64,000 nt of DNA, taken from Spirodela intermedia. Its lineage: Eukaryota; Streptophyta; Magnoliopsida; Alismatales; Araceae. A program made the translations under genes and the position numbers. The notes beneath the pieces are model-generated. The model was not told where the DNA came from, did no database searches, and saw only the letters and a list, made by a program, of their open reading frames with translations. The stretch is taken from the NCBI GenBank assembly GCA_902729315.2, contig LR746281.1:3532501-3596500 (forward strand), given 5' to 3'. Positions 1 through 13,019 of the stretch are shown piece after piece. Within the stretch, counting starts at the first letter, position 1; the number at the start of each line of letters is the position of its first letter.

Positions 1-136
1 ATTTTTGAAAATTTTATTGAAATATTTTGATATATTTGTTTAGAAATACTTCTAAATATCTAAAAATTATTATTTTCTAGTTTTATAAATTTTAAATTTA
101 CGTGATTTACTATAGAATGAGTAAGTCATGTTTATA
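1..136 (+). mobile_element. 3' end of a long LTR (family A), cut by the window edge
   Basis: This stretch closely resembles the last ~130 bp of the family A LTR at 6946-8626 (same order of AT-rich blocks around tctaaatatctaaaaatt and ttttataaattttaaatt, then an aagtca-type end). It is therefore probably the tail of another copy whose start lies outside the window. No primer-binding site is evident after it. Confidence 0.55.
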
Positions 137-559
137 ATAAATCACATAAATATCTATGTGCAATGGTCACAAAGAAATCAGTGCTTCAACTCTCAAACTT
201 AAACAAGTCTTTTAAGATATATATAGATATATCAAATTGAACCATTGAAGGGGTCTTGAAGAAAGAAGAACATTCGATTATATTTGAAGGCTAAAAATTG
301 AGCAATACAGAATAACGCTATTTGGTACATAAGAAGGAGATAAATTAGTAGTATAGACAATAGTGGTACACTATTTATGACTATGATGACAATACCTTTT
401 AGGTAATTTTTTTATTGTCTATATTGACAATGTTGCCACTAGTTGTTTTAACTCCCAAAAAAAAAAATTAGCTAAGTATAACTTCTCACTCAAATACAAA
501 TCGAGGCATACCAATGTGGGTAGTCCTTGAGCTAACAAGTACCACAAATGGAATGGTTG

Positions 560-1700
560 CCCTCTCAACCAATACCAACAACTTACTAGATGACATACAT
601 GCAACATATGACACAGATCTAATAGCCAAACATCTCATCCAACAAATAGAGATGGGAGAAACTTGATGATTCCGAATGGAGGATGGTATTATTTATCTAG
701 AAGGTTATCGACCCTATGTATTGTAGAGAGGGCAACTACAATGACGATTCTTGTGGGAGACACATGATACACTTCATGTAAAACATCCTAGAGAGTAATA
801 GACACAAACTTTGTTAGTTGATAGTTGCTTTTAGCCTAACATAGAACAAGATGTGGAAACATATGTCCACTCATGTCTGATTTGTCACTAAGACAAGGTG
901 AAATGACGAAACACTACAAAAACATTAGAGCCCTTACCCATACCAGAGGGATTGTGGGAGTCTTTGTCCATATATTTCATCACATGCCTCTCATAAGTGG
1001 GTGAGCATGATGTCATTTTGGTGGTGGTTGACAAGTTTTCCAAATATGTGATGTTTACACCTACATGGTTTGAGTGCAAGGCAAAAGAAGTGGCCAAATA
1101 GTTCTTGACACACATCGTCAAGTTGTGGGGTATACCATGAGATATTGTCTCTAATCATGATCCATGCTTCATGGGATGATTTTAGTTAGCTCTCTTCATC
1201 TCTCTTAGCATAGAACTTAACTTCTCCATTGCTTTCCATCTATAGATAAATGGTCAGACCAAGAGAAGAAATAAAATGTTAGAAGATTATCTAAGTCATT
1301 ATGTCACTACATGACAAGACAATTGAGTTGACCTATTTGATGTCACCCAATTCGTCCACAATATTTAATAGTGCATACCATAGGACACTCACCTTTTGAG
1401 TTAGCCATCAGCCAGCAACCTCTAACACTCCTAGAACTTGTCAAACAACAAGGTCTAAGGTATTTGTCAACTGCCTACCACTTTGTCAAAAACCACAATG
1501 ACCTCATTGAAGAGGTTTGAGAAGCATTAACAAAGGTAACTTAGAGGATGAAGAAAAATCACAATCATTATCAATGAGATGTTGTGATGTGAGACCAAAG
1601 AGAAATATCAATACTAAAAAAAAAGTTAGGATTTAAGATTGTCCTTGGCTAACTTTAGGAGGAATATGATTACGCTAATCTTGCTGATTTAAAAAAAATT
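560..1700 (+). mobile_element. Ty3/gypsy pol remnant (integrase region)
   Basis: Translation in one frame, interrupted by many stops, gives the order seen in plant gypsy polyproteins. There is a spacer with a LIAKHLIQQIEMG-like stretch (about 620-660), an integrase zinc-finger part YVHSCLICH (about 860-890), and the core with LVVVDKFSKY (about 1020-1050). Then come GIPxDIVSNHDPCFMG (about 1120-1180), FHLxINGQTKRRN (about 1225-1275) and a region resembling the post-integrase THSPFELA stretch near 1390. Stops and frameshifts show it is dead. The reverse transcriptase part is not recognisable upstream. Plus-strand orientation. Family membership rests on motif order only. Confidence 0.8.
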
Positions 1701-2125
1701 AAGATCATAGTTACTTGAGAAGAACCACACTTTTAAAAATTCAGATAAAGTTTTAACTAAGGGTGTTTAAGATCACTGATAAAAGGCACAAAGAGGGCTA
1801 TCATATGATTCACTTAGTTCTTATAAGGAGTAAGGATATAAAATAATAATCACTCTACAAAGAGACTCGAAATCAACGTATCTTGTCAAAGAAGATTCTT
1901 AATTGATTTTTTTGATTCTAGTGACTTGAGATCCACGAGCCTTGTTGAGAATTTTCTAATAGGTGATGATTTAGAAAAATGGATGATTTTAGCTAAGTAA
2001 CTAAGGTCCACAAAGTATTTAGATAATTAAAAATATAAAAAATAAAAACGGTGTAAATGAGGAATAGTATGAATAATAGAATGAAATAATGATAAGAAGA
2101 AAGAAAAGGTGTGGAAAGTAAAAAG
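1701..2125. other. AT-rich stretch without recognised features
   Basis: No sustained reading frame or familiar motif was seen. It probably continues the decayed gypsy element upstream of the purine-rich repeat. Confidence 0.4.
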
Positions 2126-2148
2126 GAGCAGAATGAGAGGGCATTGGC

Positions 2149-2185
<37 letters not shown>

Positions 2186-2720
2186 GGGATACGTGGCGAT
2201 GATGGGAGAAACAAAAAAGGGGGTTTCGGTGGGAGAGAGAGAGAGGGGCATTCTCGTGATGAGGGAAATGTGGGCGAATAATTAAATAATACATAAAAGG
2301 GCGGAGGGAGAAAAAGGTGGCGGAATGAGGGTGGCAGTAGGAGAGAGGGAAAAGAGGGGTTTTGTGGCGACAATAGGAGAGGGAAAAGGAGAGGGTTTGC
2401 GACGCCGAGGAGATGAAGTGGCGGGGATGCGATAGACGGCAAGGAGCCGGAGTGGCGGAGACAAGGTAGACGGCGAGGAGGCGGGACAACGGTGAGGGGG
2501 CGGATGGCGAGGAGGCGAGATGACAATGATGGGATGGCTGGTGAGAAGGGGAGTGGCGGCGACGGGCGGACGGCAAGGAGGGGAAATGGCGACGACGGGG
2601 CAGATGAGGAGGAAGATGAACGGCGGTGTCGGGGTGGATGACGAGGAGGCGGAACGGCGGCAACGGGGTAGATGGCGAGAAGGGAGAATGGCAGCGATGG
2701 GGTAAAAGCCGAGGGTGACG
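2126..2720. repeat. Purine-rich simple and degenerate tandem repeat
   Basis: A (ga)n run at about 2150-2180 is followed by gagagagg/ggcggcgacgggg-type degenerate units. These are strongly G+A biased on the plus strand and GC-rich compared with the surroundings. Both strands show apparently open frames here, but their composition (poly Ser/Leu/Pro on one strand, Arg/Gly on the other) is what low-complexity DNA gives, so no gene is called. Confidence 0.7.
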
Positions 2721-3967
2721 TGAAGAGGAAGAGATGGAGGTCCCCCTAATCCAAGAGGGAGAGAAGAAGAGAGGAAGGCCCTAGTCCAAGAGACGATAAA
2801 AGGAAGGGAGGAACCTTCAGTCCAAGAGGCAACCTTCTAATCCAAGAAGGTAAGATAAACTTCTTGATTAATTATGTATCATTATCTCAAATACAACACA
2901 AGTCTTAGCATTTATAGAGGGAAAAAGAAGAGTGGTGGCTTTTCATAGAATAGAGAGAACAAAAAAGACGGGGTGAAGTAGACACCCTTTCCCAAGAGAT
3001 GCCATGTGGCGCCTCTTGGTTGAAACGACGCCCGATTTAAGGAGAGGAGGGACGTGAGGATGGCATGACATCTTCTCCCCATTCTTCTTCTTCTTCTTGT
3101 TGGACCATCCTTTGTGGATGGATCCTCTTGCTTGCTGGTAGAGACCCATTGATCTTGAATCCAATATTCCATGTTAGATCCAATAAAGGAGGAAGCTGTT
3201 GGTTGACTTGGAGGTGAACTCTTCGAGGTGAAATAACCCTAATCCTTACACTTCTTCTTAGAAGGGTTGATCTCAAAGGTTGAACCTCTGATTGACCATC
3301 TTCCACTAACTTGAGTTGACTTTCTTAAGTGAAAGATTCTTCATTGGATTCGGTGATCTCATCATGTTGAGTTTGTAATAGGTAATTGAGTATTACTTTA
3401 TATCTATCTTACCCTCAAGAGCCTCCAACGATAGAAATGTCACAATAAATTAATACTTTGGTTTGATGGACCTTTCTAAATTGTGGCTCGAGTAGGAGGT
3501 TAGCCTATTGGCTCCAAGTCCCTTCACACCTTTTAGTGCACTCAGTTTTCCACATCTCCATATTTAAAGTTCATCATGTAGATGAAGAAGAACTATAGTG
3601 GAACCAACCACACCAACCTCCGCCAATGATATAGATGTGTTACTCCACCTCAACATTAGTTATATTTTATCACCAAGTGATTGAAAGGGTGGATGCAATC
3701 ACATCCACTATAAAACTTTTTATCTCATTAATTGCGTAGGACAACCAAATTAGATAGTTACATGGAAGAACTATGTGGATATTTCATAATTTGAAGACTT
3801 AATCGGAGCCTATAATCACCACCAACATCCAATGAGGACGTTAGATGTTATAAGAGAAGGATAATATTACTAGGGACCTTCTATAAAAACCACCTCTAGC
3901 AAAAACATTGTGATGCACTTGACAAGAGGGCATGACATGAATGGTAGAGCAAAAGACATCACATCAG
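2721..3967. other. Intergenic, unassigned degenerate sequence
   Basis: Moderately AT-rich, no intact reading frame with recognisable protein similarity on either strand. Scattered stretches read like decayed retroelement sequence, but none could be assigned. Confidence 0.4.
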
Positions 3968-4150
3968 TGTGCACCAATATGACACCTGTGCACGGTGGCA
4001 TGGCAGCACAGTGACTGTGCATGACAACGTGGCACCTGCATGCAGTGGCACACTACACGTGTGCATTGACATAGTGCCCATATGTGGTGGCACAAAATGT
4101 GCATGCATTAGTGTGACACCCCTATGTACAGCGGCACAATGTGCACACAA
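3968..4150. repeat. Degenerate minisatellite, about four units of ~42 bp
   Basis: Successive units begin with gca(t/c) and share the pattern gcatgacaa..gtggcacc....gcagtggcaca. Unit starts fall near 3970, 4018, 4062 and 4101. Units diverge by point changes and small indels. Both strands are open through the repeat only because of its composition (Cys/His/Thr-rich), so it is not called coding. Confidence 0.6.
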
Positions 4151-6945
4151 GAAGGCATGGTAATATTGTGCACAATCATAATGTGACAACTTAAGGCCAC
4201 GAGAGTAGATTATGATGTTGCAAGCATGACATCATCTAGAGGTGGAATGAAGGATGCCACTACCTTTATGTCACCAAGAGCAGCAACAATTAATCTCATA
4301 TCAAAATTGTAAAGAATGTTACTTGGGGGCCCATCTATAAAGGACACCTAGCCCCATGTATCAATGACCTTTGGTTATCAAGAATATCCATTTTGGTCAC
4401 ACATGAGTCCATTAGGGATCGAATTGCCCAACACCCAACAAGGATTTCATGTAGAGCTACTAACTTCCTTATCATAAAAGGTCAAAGGCCCACAACAAAA
4501 TTGGACTGCATGGACACTAGTGAGGTCTCACTTGTGAGCTTCCTAACTTGAAGTCCATCAAACTTGTTGGGCTAAGCCTTACCTGCACATGTAACTGTTG
4601 GGGGACAAAAGTCTACTTAGTTGAAGATAAATAGTTTCACTTATGCTTAATTGACTCATGTTGGTTAACTCACTAAACCTTTTATTAAATGATCTTTCAA
4701 GATTTACATGGTTTCATTATCTTGCTCATAAGGAAGAAACTCTTGAATATTTCCCAAATTCCATAACTTGATTTCAGTCAAAGAGGAATACAAGTGAAAT
4801 CTCACAACAGTAAATTAAAATCAAACAAGGAACAACTATAAAAAAAACAATCACTACACAAACTTGCCCATATCTTTCACCCAATAATAGAGTATTGTTG
4901 TAGACAATAATCAAACTCAAAAGTGATTGGAAAAATGATAAAAATATGGATTAAAAGGATTAATTAATCTTGTCTCCATCTATCACATAGATGATGTATT
5001 AAGACAAAATAATAATAAAATCAAATGGCAACCAAAATTAAATTTACATACACCCCTTGTCACTTTGCCCTAGTGTCACCTAAAAATAGAGTACTGAAAA
5101 ATGAATGGAAAATTGGTTGAAAATATAGTAAAAAATGTATTTAAAAGCTTAATCTTGTCTTCTTCCTATCACTTAAATGATGGAACAATTATAAATCAAA
5201 TTTGTGAATACCCATTGTTGCTTGTCTCTTCTTTATTTGCCGCTAAGAGATAACTCAGTTGAAAAACTTTCAAAGTTCCTCGCATAACCTACTATTCTCT
5301 ATTTAAACACCTTCCTCTAGTTTCCCTAAATCTTACTTCTGATCTTCGTGCAAAAATATATTAACAATTTTCATGAAATTTAGAATTCTCTTTAATTGTT
5401 TCACTTCCCAAAACAAAGTATAAAAGATGACACACATGTATGCTGTGGCATAAAATGTTGACCTCTTCATTCATTGACTTATGCAGACATGGCCCATAAT
5501 CTCTTGACATGTCCTCTTGCTGATCTGGCCATGAAATGATGTATTTTTTAATAATTATTTTGATAATTTCTAAATTCCTACAAAAATACTTTAAAATATT
5601 TTCATAAATTCTCTACAAAAAATAAGAAAAATCTATTTTCGGAATTTTAACTTCATGATTTTTTTCTGTTAGTTTTGAAATAATTTTGAAGATTATAAAC
5701 CTTGAATAATCATAAATATTCATATCATATAAATTATGAAAGTTATTGAATTAAACATAAATTCATCACATAATTCATAAACTATTACTAATGTGTTTTA
5801 ATGTTAATAATAATTATTTTAATAATGATTAATAAGAAATTTATTTTGATTTTACCTTTGACTTATTATCTATAAAAAAAACAGTATTAGAATACAACCT
5901 TGATTTGTTTGATCTAAAATTTTTCTAACAAGTGGAATTATAATCCTACCTTTGGACTATGATCATATAATTGACTTATAAGGTTCTATTCTAGTTCATC
6001 CACAAGTAGTATATATTTAATAAAAAAATATCATTTAGTTTGATGTATTTTGTTTCAATGGTTTCTTTCATCTTAAACCAAATGTTACTTCTCCTCCTCA
6101 ATTGTGTCTTGAACATCTAATATCCAATACCATTTGAGTCTATACAAAAGAATCTCCTAAAATAGAATGTCTTTAATTTGGGATCCAAATCACTAATGTT
6201 ACTTATAACTAGAGTTAATAGTTAGGTCAGTCTTCTTTTTCTAATTTGTTTCCTCTTTTTCAGTCTTTGGAAAATGTTAAAAAACAAGGTGTCTAGGTTT
6301 TCCAAAGGGATGACATAGATTGACTCTATTAACAACAATCATTAATTTAGGAGATTCCTCATTGGAAAAATATAATTATAACCTAATCCTTTCTTTTTCA
6401 ATTTCTTTTATGGACAATCAATAAGTAGATTCAATTTATTTTAAATATCAAAAAAACCTTCCAAATCTATTTTCCTACCATCCCTTTTCTTTCTTGCAGT
6501 TCAATTGATTCTCTCCCCCTTCAATCGTTCAACTAGTTCATGCTCTATTGACAACTTATTTTGAGACTTGTATTGTTCTCACCCTTTTCAATAATAGAAA
6601 AATGTGAGAAAGTGAAACTCCATTGATGAAAATACTTTAGAAGCCATGTGGGGTGCTCAAGCTTAGAATTATATGTCAAATAGATGACAATCAACATAAT
6701 TTGAAAGAATTTAAGCTGATTTGTAAGAGGATCATAGTATCTAATTATCAGTCTAATTTCAAAGGATGAGTTCAGGTAATTTTCTCCTTTCAAAGATCAA
6801 TATGATAGTATTAAAGAAGTCTAGTCATGGCTATATTATAATTAAGGATCTTTTAGGAGATAGTAGATGTGTAACATTGTTACATAGTTAAATCAGATAT
6901 GTTGATTAGTTGAGGTTTTAAGACATTATAAGTGAAAAAGATATA
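4151..6945. other. AT-rich intergenic DNA with a dispersed repeat
   Basis: No gene was recognised. The part at about 5540-5870 is related to 49680-50010 in the same orientation (see the dispersed-repeat entry). The rest has only short chance frames. Confidence 0.5.
5540..5870 (+). repeat. Dispersed AT-rich repeat, copy 1
   Basis: Shared blocks with 49680-50010 in the same order include ttttgataatttctaaatt, a gaattttaacttcat block, a cataaatt.atcacataatt block and a terminal gattttacctt-type block. Probably part of an LTR or other decayed element; ends are not defined. Confidence 0.5.
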
Positions 6946-8626
6946 TGTTGAGTCTTCATTATCATAAGTTAATAATTAATAAATAATATAATTTTAGCCT
7001 TAACTTATGATAAGTAGATTTATATTTATGATAAATCATGAAAAGTAATTTTTACTTTATTAATATGTATTTTTAGTTTATTATGTGATTTTATAAAAAA
7101 TTATATAATTTTTATAATCTTATTTTTTAGATAAATAAAGAAAAATAAAATAAAAAAAAAATAGAAAAAGGGAGTGACCCACCAACTAGGTAGGCCTACA
7201 AGCGGGTCAGAAGCATAGTTGAGTAGAGCTATGAGTAAGGGCTTGAGCGACTAAAGGTGACCAATTAAGGGCACATGTGCATCATTCTCTTTTCACGTCA
7301 TTGGTGGCCAACCAGGTGTGGGACAAGGAGTGATCGTACATATGTGAGAAAGGGACTCATTGATTCTCAAATCTCATATTACTATATATTCATCTAAAAA
7401 TTTGATGTATAACCTATGTAATACTAAAAACTCTGATCACACCTTCTCTAGAATATTTTCAATGATTTTAATACTAAAAATACCCCTTATTTATAACAAG
7501 TTATCATGATGACGTCATTGTATAATGATATTTGAGAATTTATTTTTCTCTCTCTCTCATGTAGGCAAGTGACTAGTGTGGATTAAATTATGATATTCTT
7601 ATAGAATTACTTAATTATTGATAAAAATCTCATTAATATGATTCTCAAAGTATAATTACTAAAATTATTGAACAATTCGTCATAAAAAGATCACAAACCC
7701 ACTAAATAAATCATCTTTAATTGATCAATTAATAAGCTGTCATTGAAAAAAAATAAATTTATCAAGAGATGAGTAGTCACCTTTTGAGAACTTACCAGAT
7801 GCGATGAAAATCCTCCTCTTGTTATGCATACTTGAGGATGAAACTCTGTGACATATACCTCACCTTCATCTAACTTATCTCTATCGGGTGACAACTGCTA
7901 GAGAGTTGTAAAGTTGTCATTTTTTTGTTCTGTCAAGTCATAGTCATTAGAGACGATTCGACGACTCATTTCATTGATTTCTAGACTTTGTAAAAGATAT
8001 AGGGATTAATAATATTGTCTTTGTCTAAAGAGAGCCTTTGAGATTATGGACACTACATGAAAACCCTTCTAAATACTTAGGATTCTAACACATCATCGAC
8101 ACATCACCGTCATGACACAAACTTCTATTTTTTCTACTTTTAACTTAATTTTTACTTTATTTAGTGATAATTTGTGTGATGTAAACTTTTTAAACTATTC
8201 TTTGTTCAATTATGACTATTTTAACTTTTACAAATCTTAATTTGACTAATTAAATTATCTGTAATCACTTATGTAAGAATTGTCAGACAAAACTCTATTT
8301 TCACTTAGTTTGCATTCAAGGCATGCTAACATCATCATGACGTCTGCACTCTTATTTTTATTTTTCATAAATTTTAAATACATTTTATTTTTATCTATCT
8401 AAAATTCATAAAAAATATATTATTTAAAAACAATTCTAAAAATTATTTAATATTATATTACATTCCTATGATTGACCTAACAATGTTTCACAATTTGTGA
8501 ACTTTTATTACATTATAATAGATATATTTATTCAAAAATACTTCTAAATATCTAAAAATTGATAATTTTTAGTTTTATAAATTTTAAATTTTCATGATTT
8601 TATTATACAATGACTAAGTCACGTCA
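6946..8626 (+). mobile_element. Solo LTR, family A (about 1.68 kb)
   Basis: It begins TGTTGAGTCTTCATTATC and ends ACTAAGTCACGTCA, the TG...CA ends of an LTR. Flanks are atata (6941-6945) and atatg (8627-8631), a near-perfect 5-bp target duplication. It matches, in inverted orientation and over its whole length, the element at 27342-28976, whose boundaries are fixed by a perfect target duplication. No primer-binding site or internal retroelement region adjoins, so this is read as a solo LTR left by recombination. Confidence 0.75.
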
Positions 8627-10860
8627 ATATGTAATGAAGATATTCTGCCTTTAGCAATTGTGAAAATTATCATGAATTTAGATTATTATGAATTTAGATA
8701 TTAATATTTTACTTTAATAATTAATTGATCAACACACTATTTAAAGAGGTGTAAGAATTTTATGAATATTATTGAATATGAATTTAAAAATAAATTTTAA
8801 ATTATAGTGACCTCTAATCATTAATTTATAACTTTTTTTATTTGATTTATATCATATTTTATTCAATGTGATTTAAATTAAATTTGACTTGATAATAATT
8901 TATTTATTAAGAGATGTACTTTTTGTTCATCTCAATTTAGTAAAAACTATTTAATGATCAAGCTCAACTCCCTAAAAATTTCAAATCAAATTCTCCTTTT
9001 TATTCACAATTCTAAGCTAGCCAAAGTTGATTATAGGGTTCAACTCCTTCATATGATTAAGTCAAAACTTGCTCACAAGTTTTGCCACTTGAAATTAAAG
9101 ATAGATTGTTGATGATGTTCTAGAATTTGATAAAGAAATGAATGATATCAAAAATCAAATTAGTCAATTGCATTTCATTTGATTTTCTTCCCCATCTTCA
9201 TGTTTGGAAGCTATCTGATTACAAAAGATGCTACCACAAAAATCATTGTATAAAGAATTATTTTTTGATTGAAGAATCACTCCCCAACTCATTATTTTCT
9301 CATCACTGAATTCACATATAACTCTATAAAAAAATGTTAAAACAAAATTTGAGATCATAGTGATGTTATGGATGATTGATAAGAAATATTTAGTTGTTGG
9401 AGAAGAGTTGAATTTATAAACACATTGAGTCATACCCTTCCCCAATTTTCTATCATTCTAACATTTTTTCTTATAAATAGATAGAAATTCAAATGGTAGT
9501 AAACTAATATAATGTTTAACATTCTAGACATCCTTCAAGGTTAATCAATAAAATGTATTAGAAGTTATTGGTTCCATAAGAATATGTTAGTGTTAAAACA
9601 GATTTGATGATATATCTTGAAATAAAGTTATGACTAAGGCAATATGATACTTCAAATTTAATTTTTAAGTAATATTCACGGATATCATAAAAATATTGAG
9701 AAAGTTGTCGATATACTTTGAATTTGATCAATGAATTCACCATAAAAATGTAATACTTTCACAATATAGACATCTAGTTTACTATTTCATTTCAATTTTT
9801 AACCTCAAACATTTTAGCAAAATTAGGTGTCCAAATCGTTTATTTTTGATATTGATATTTATCATAATTTTTAGGAAAGTAATGATTTCAAGTGGAAAAT
9901 TCATTGTGAATTCAGAATTCAAAACATGAACATCAAAATTTACTATCATTTTGACACTTGACACATTAAATAGGAATTCTCCATGAATTTACAGTTATTT
10001 CATTTCAAGCATATGTTTAAAATATCATTCATGCATAATATTATACATAATTTGATATGAATTTCTCACCTTTGTGGATTTGTACCAAAAACAACAATTT
10101 CTACATTATGATGAACCTTTAAATTGTCTATGATGAATTACACTCCTTATTTAGAACACGATTGTGTATTAATACATAAGTAGTAACAACTACATTATTC
10201 ACAAGGATTTGATATATCAATAATCATTCAGATCTAAGATGTATTTCCTTATTGAAGACCAAAATTAAGTGTAAAGGTTTCTTAGATAAAACTGTAAAGA
10301 ACTTCAGAGTCGACATGAAAGGAGGAAAAATAACATATATACTTGTATAATGATGGAAAAAATAGTATCCATGTTAGATATAAAGGATCTAGTGTTGAGA
10401 TTGATGAGGATTGATAAAACATAATGATAATGGATTAAAATCATACCTGAATTCATAAAGGCACAAGTACGAGGATAGCCTTTAAGATTAGAACAGAAGA
10501 GTTATCTAATGACTTACTCTAGAGAGAGGGGATATTCTAAGAGTGACTCAGAATGTGTGACCTAAGGACTATGACCCCTTATTTATAGGCAAGAGGTGGT
10601 TAGCCTCTTGGTGTCTTTTTTTAATTAACCTATCATAAAATTAGAATAAAACCTGATCTACACATTTATATTTTTGCTCATAATTATGAGAAAGTCTGCA
10701 ATCTTAAACACTTAAATTCTAATAAATCACTAATTCAATGATAGTCATATAATATACAATTCATGTATATCATTATCTACATTGAGATTAATTCTACTGA
10801 GGGCAGAAAAGACACTTGCAATGATCTTGGCCATAGATCCCTAACCAAGAACTCTACTAT
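8627..10860. other. AT-rich intergenic stretch, nothing recognised
   Basis: Short frames of 60-93 codons on the minus strand are Ile/Asn/Phe/Lys-rich and match nothing familiar. They look like chance frames in AT-rich DNA. Confidence 0.5.
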
Positions 10861-11928
10861 GTGATAGGCTATCAATGAAATATATTACTGAGGAAAATCG
10901 ATAGCGATTCCTCTGGTCATCACTTCTTCCTTGCCAACCAAGTGCTGGTGATCACTAAAGCCTCCTCCTCGTCCTCAGCATTCTTGCCTGCCGCCAACTC
11001 GCAGCAGCAACCATCTTGTGGCAGATCTGTCACTCCAAGAAAAAGGTTCAAGTGCGAAGAAGACAGTGACGGCGATCATTCATCACCTTGCGCCAAGCAG
11101 ATGAAAATATAGTCAGATGAAATCTCGGCAAGTCAGATCTCAGGCGAGTACAACGCCTCGAATGATCCCGAGCCCTCTGATTCCGAGCCTCAGGATCCAT
11201 CATCTATTCTCCGAGAGAACCATTTTTCCGCGACTTGTGCTCTACGAGATGAACCACCGCCATCTCTGAAGGCACTGGAGTTGCTGCTGCCAGCGAGCCG
11301 GCCGGAGCAAGGACCAACCAGAGTAATGGGCAAAGCAGACGGCGCAAGAGATTCGGCTCAGTCTTGGGGACCGAACCCCAGCGGAGCCATGGAGCAAGGG
11401 GATTGCTGAGATAATTTAGATGAGTTGGTACATCTCTCTCCGCCTGGTACTGATGAATCGCATGCGATTTCGCTCCAGAATCGCCCTCAGCCTGGGTTCA
11501 AATAAGAAGAAGGGGTATTCGCCCTCTCTCCTGACCTTCGTAATCTAAATTCGCCAGAGCTTTCTGAAACGCTATCGTCAGTCCAAGTCCCTGGTGATCT
11601 CCAGATCAGCTCATCATCCACCGCCTTCAGAGTTCAGGAGCCATCACGCATCGTAGTTCTCCCGCAGTTCCACGAGGTTTCTGGGCCATCCCACAGGGTA
11701 ATGGGGATAGGAGCTCTCAACCCGGGATCGGTGGAGAGCTACTCACACTCTGTTCAGTCTTTAAGGCCGGCTGTCGCACTGGCCATTGAAGAAGGAGAAA
11801 ATCTGAACAGTCTTGACGAACTGGTGGCTCTCGCACGCCGAGTAGCAGCTCATCTTCCGATCCTCATGTCGATCAACCGCTTGAATCCCCAACGAGTCTC
11901 CTATCCGATCCGATCCGACGACAAATGA
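10861..11928 (+). pseudogene. Decayed coding-like region, product not recognised
   Basis: One plus-strand frame (codons beginning at 11041, 11701 and so on) reads for about 340 codons, broken by only three stops: TAG near 11110, TGA near 11407 and TAA near 11505. It ends at TGA 11926-11928. Codon choice and residue composition look protein-like (a basic RKRFKCEEDSDGDH patch near 11035-11075, then Ser/Pro/Glu-rich), and GC content rises sharply here compared with upstream DNA. Each stop could come from one C-to-T change (CAG, CGA, CAA), typical of methylated DNA decay. I do not recognise the protein. It could also be exons of an unknown gene with the stops in introns, or a transposon-encoded ORF. 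Confidence 0.4.
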
Positions 11929-13019
11929 TACCAAGACGCTTGCATGCATGCGGTGCGGACGAGAACAATAGAAATTGGTGCTGCTCAGAGCGAAAGAGAG
12001 AGAGACATATAGACAGAAAGACGGAGGGACGATGGAAACGAATGCGTCCTGCATCGTCCTCGAAAAATCGCACCTTTGTTCATTCTTCAGACCGTCTGGA
12101 TGATCAATTACGACTAACATTCAAGGGAATGACGAAAGTGTAAATTATTCAGAGGGGGCGCCTTTAAATTCTCCTTCCAATGGCCCGGTTAAGTCTATAG
12201 GTCGGATGCCCCGGTGGGGGGACCTGAAAGAAATCAGATTCTCGTTTCGGTCTTCCGTCGTTTTCCGGGTTTCGGTGGGGCCCGGTTTCCAAGGCGTTGA
12301 CCTTTAATAACTTTTAGGGATCTAGAGCCTTCTTCCACCACCCACTGTTAGAGAGAGAAATTGGACGTACAGAGAGAAAGAGAGAGAAAGGGGGGGAGGG
12401 GCGCAAGTGACAGATTGGCTGATAAAAGTGGGCCAGGACTGTCTAAAATATGCGCCCTTTTGACTATATTTGGACAGTTGGCGCCCTTTCCTTAACCATA
12501 TATTTGCCGAAAACTCCTTATAATGCGTTGTTTTTAGTTATAAACCCCCAATTTTACTAAAATTGTCAGCCTCTAGAAAACTGCCACATTTCATTGCCCC
12601 ACTCACTTGCACGCAGATCTTTCAATTAACGTCCAAGAACCCCTTCTTCATGCAGAAACGATCATATCGGCCCAGACCTCTTTCTTCTCTCCAAGGGTTG
12701 ACCTGCACTCAAATTATGGCCGAGAAGATGGAAGTCCACGAATCGGGGAGAGAGTCAGCTTATTGCACACAGGATTGGAGCCTCATCAGCAAGAGGTACT
12801 TACTGCTGCTCCTCACACAACTCAGGCACTCTCACAGCTAAACAACAGCACACAAGCACCCTGCACGCCCCTTGGCGGGGCTGCGGCCGATTATTAGGGA
12901 GGGGAGAGGACTCACTCTGTACTGGGCCTCAGAGAGGAGAGAGGTGGCGGGCGGCTGCCGGTCGGCTCGTCGGAGTCAGCACCACCAGGGCCCGGCCGTC
13001 ACTGATTGCCAGAGGTTTC
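11929..13019. other. Intergenic between the decayed region and LOL1
   Basis: GC-moderate with gagagaga runs (about 12350-12400). Two overlapping plus-strand frames at 12563-12897 have no recognisable similarity. The part next to 13020 is expected to hold the LOL1 3' UTR. Confidence 0.4.

Noticed and set aside
1993-2705. Long overlapping frames on both strands
   Set aside because: They fall in a ga-rich and ggc-rich degenerate repeat; residue composition is low complexity and no protein family is recognisable.
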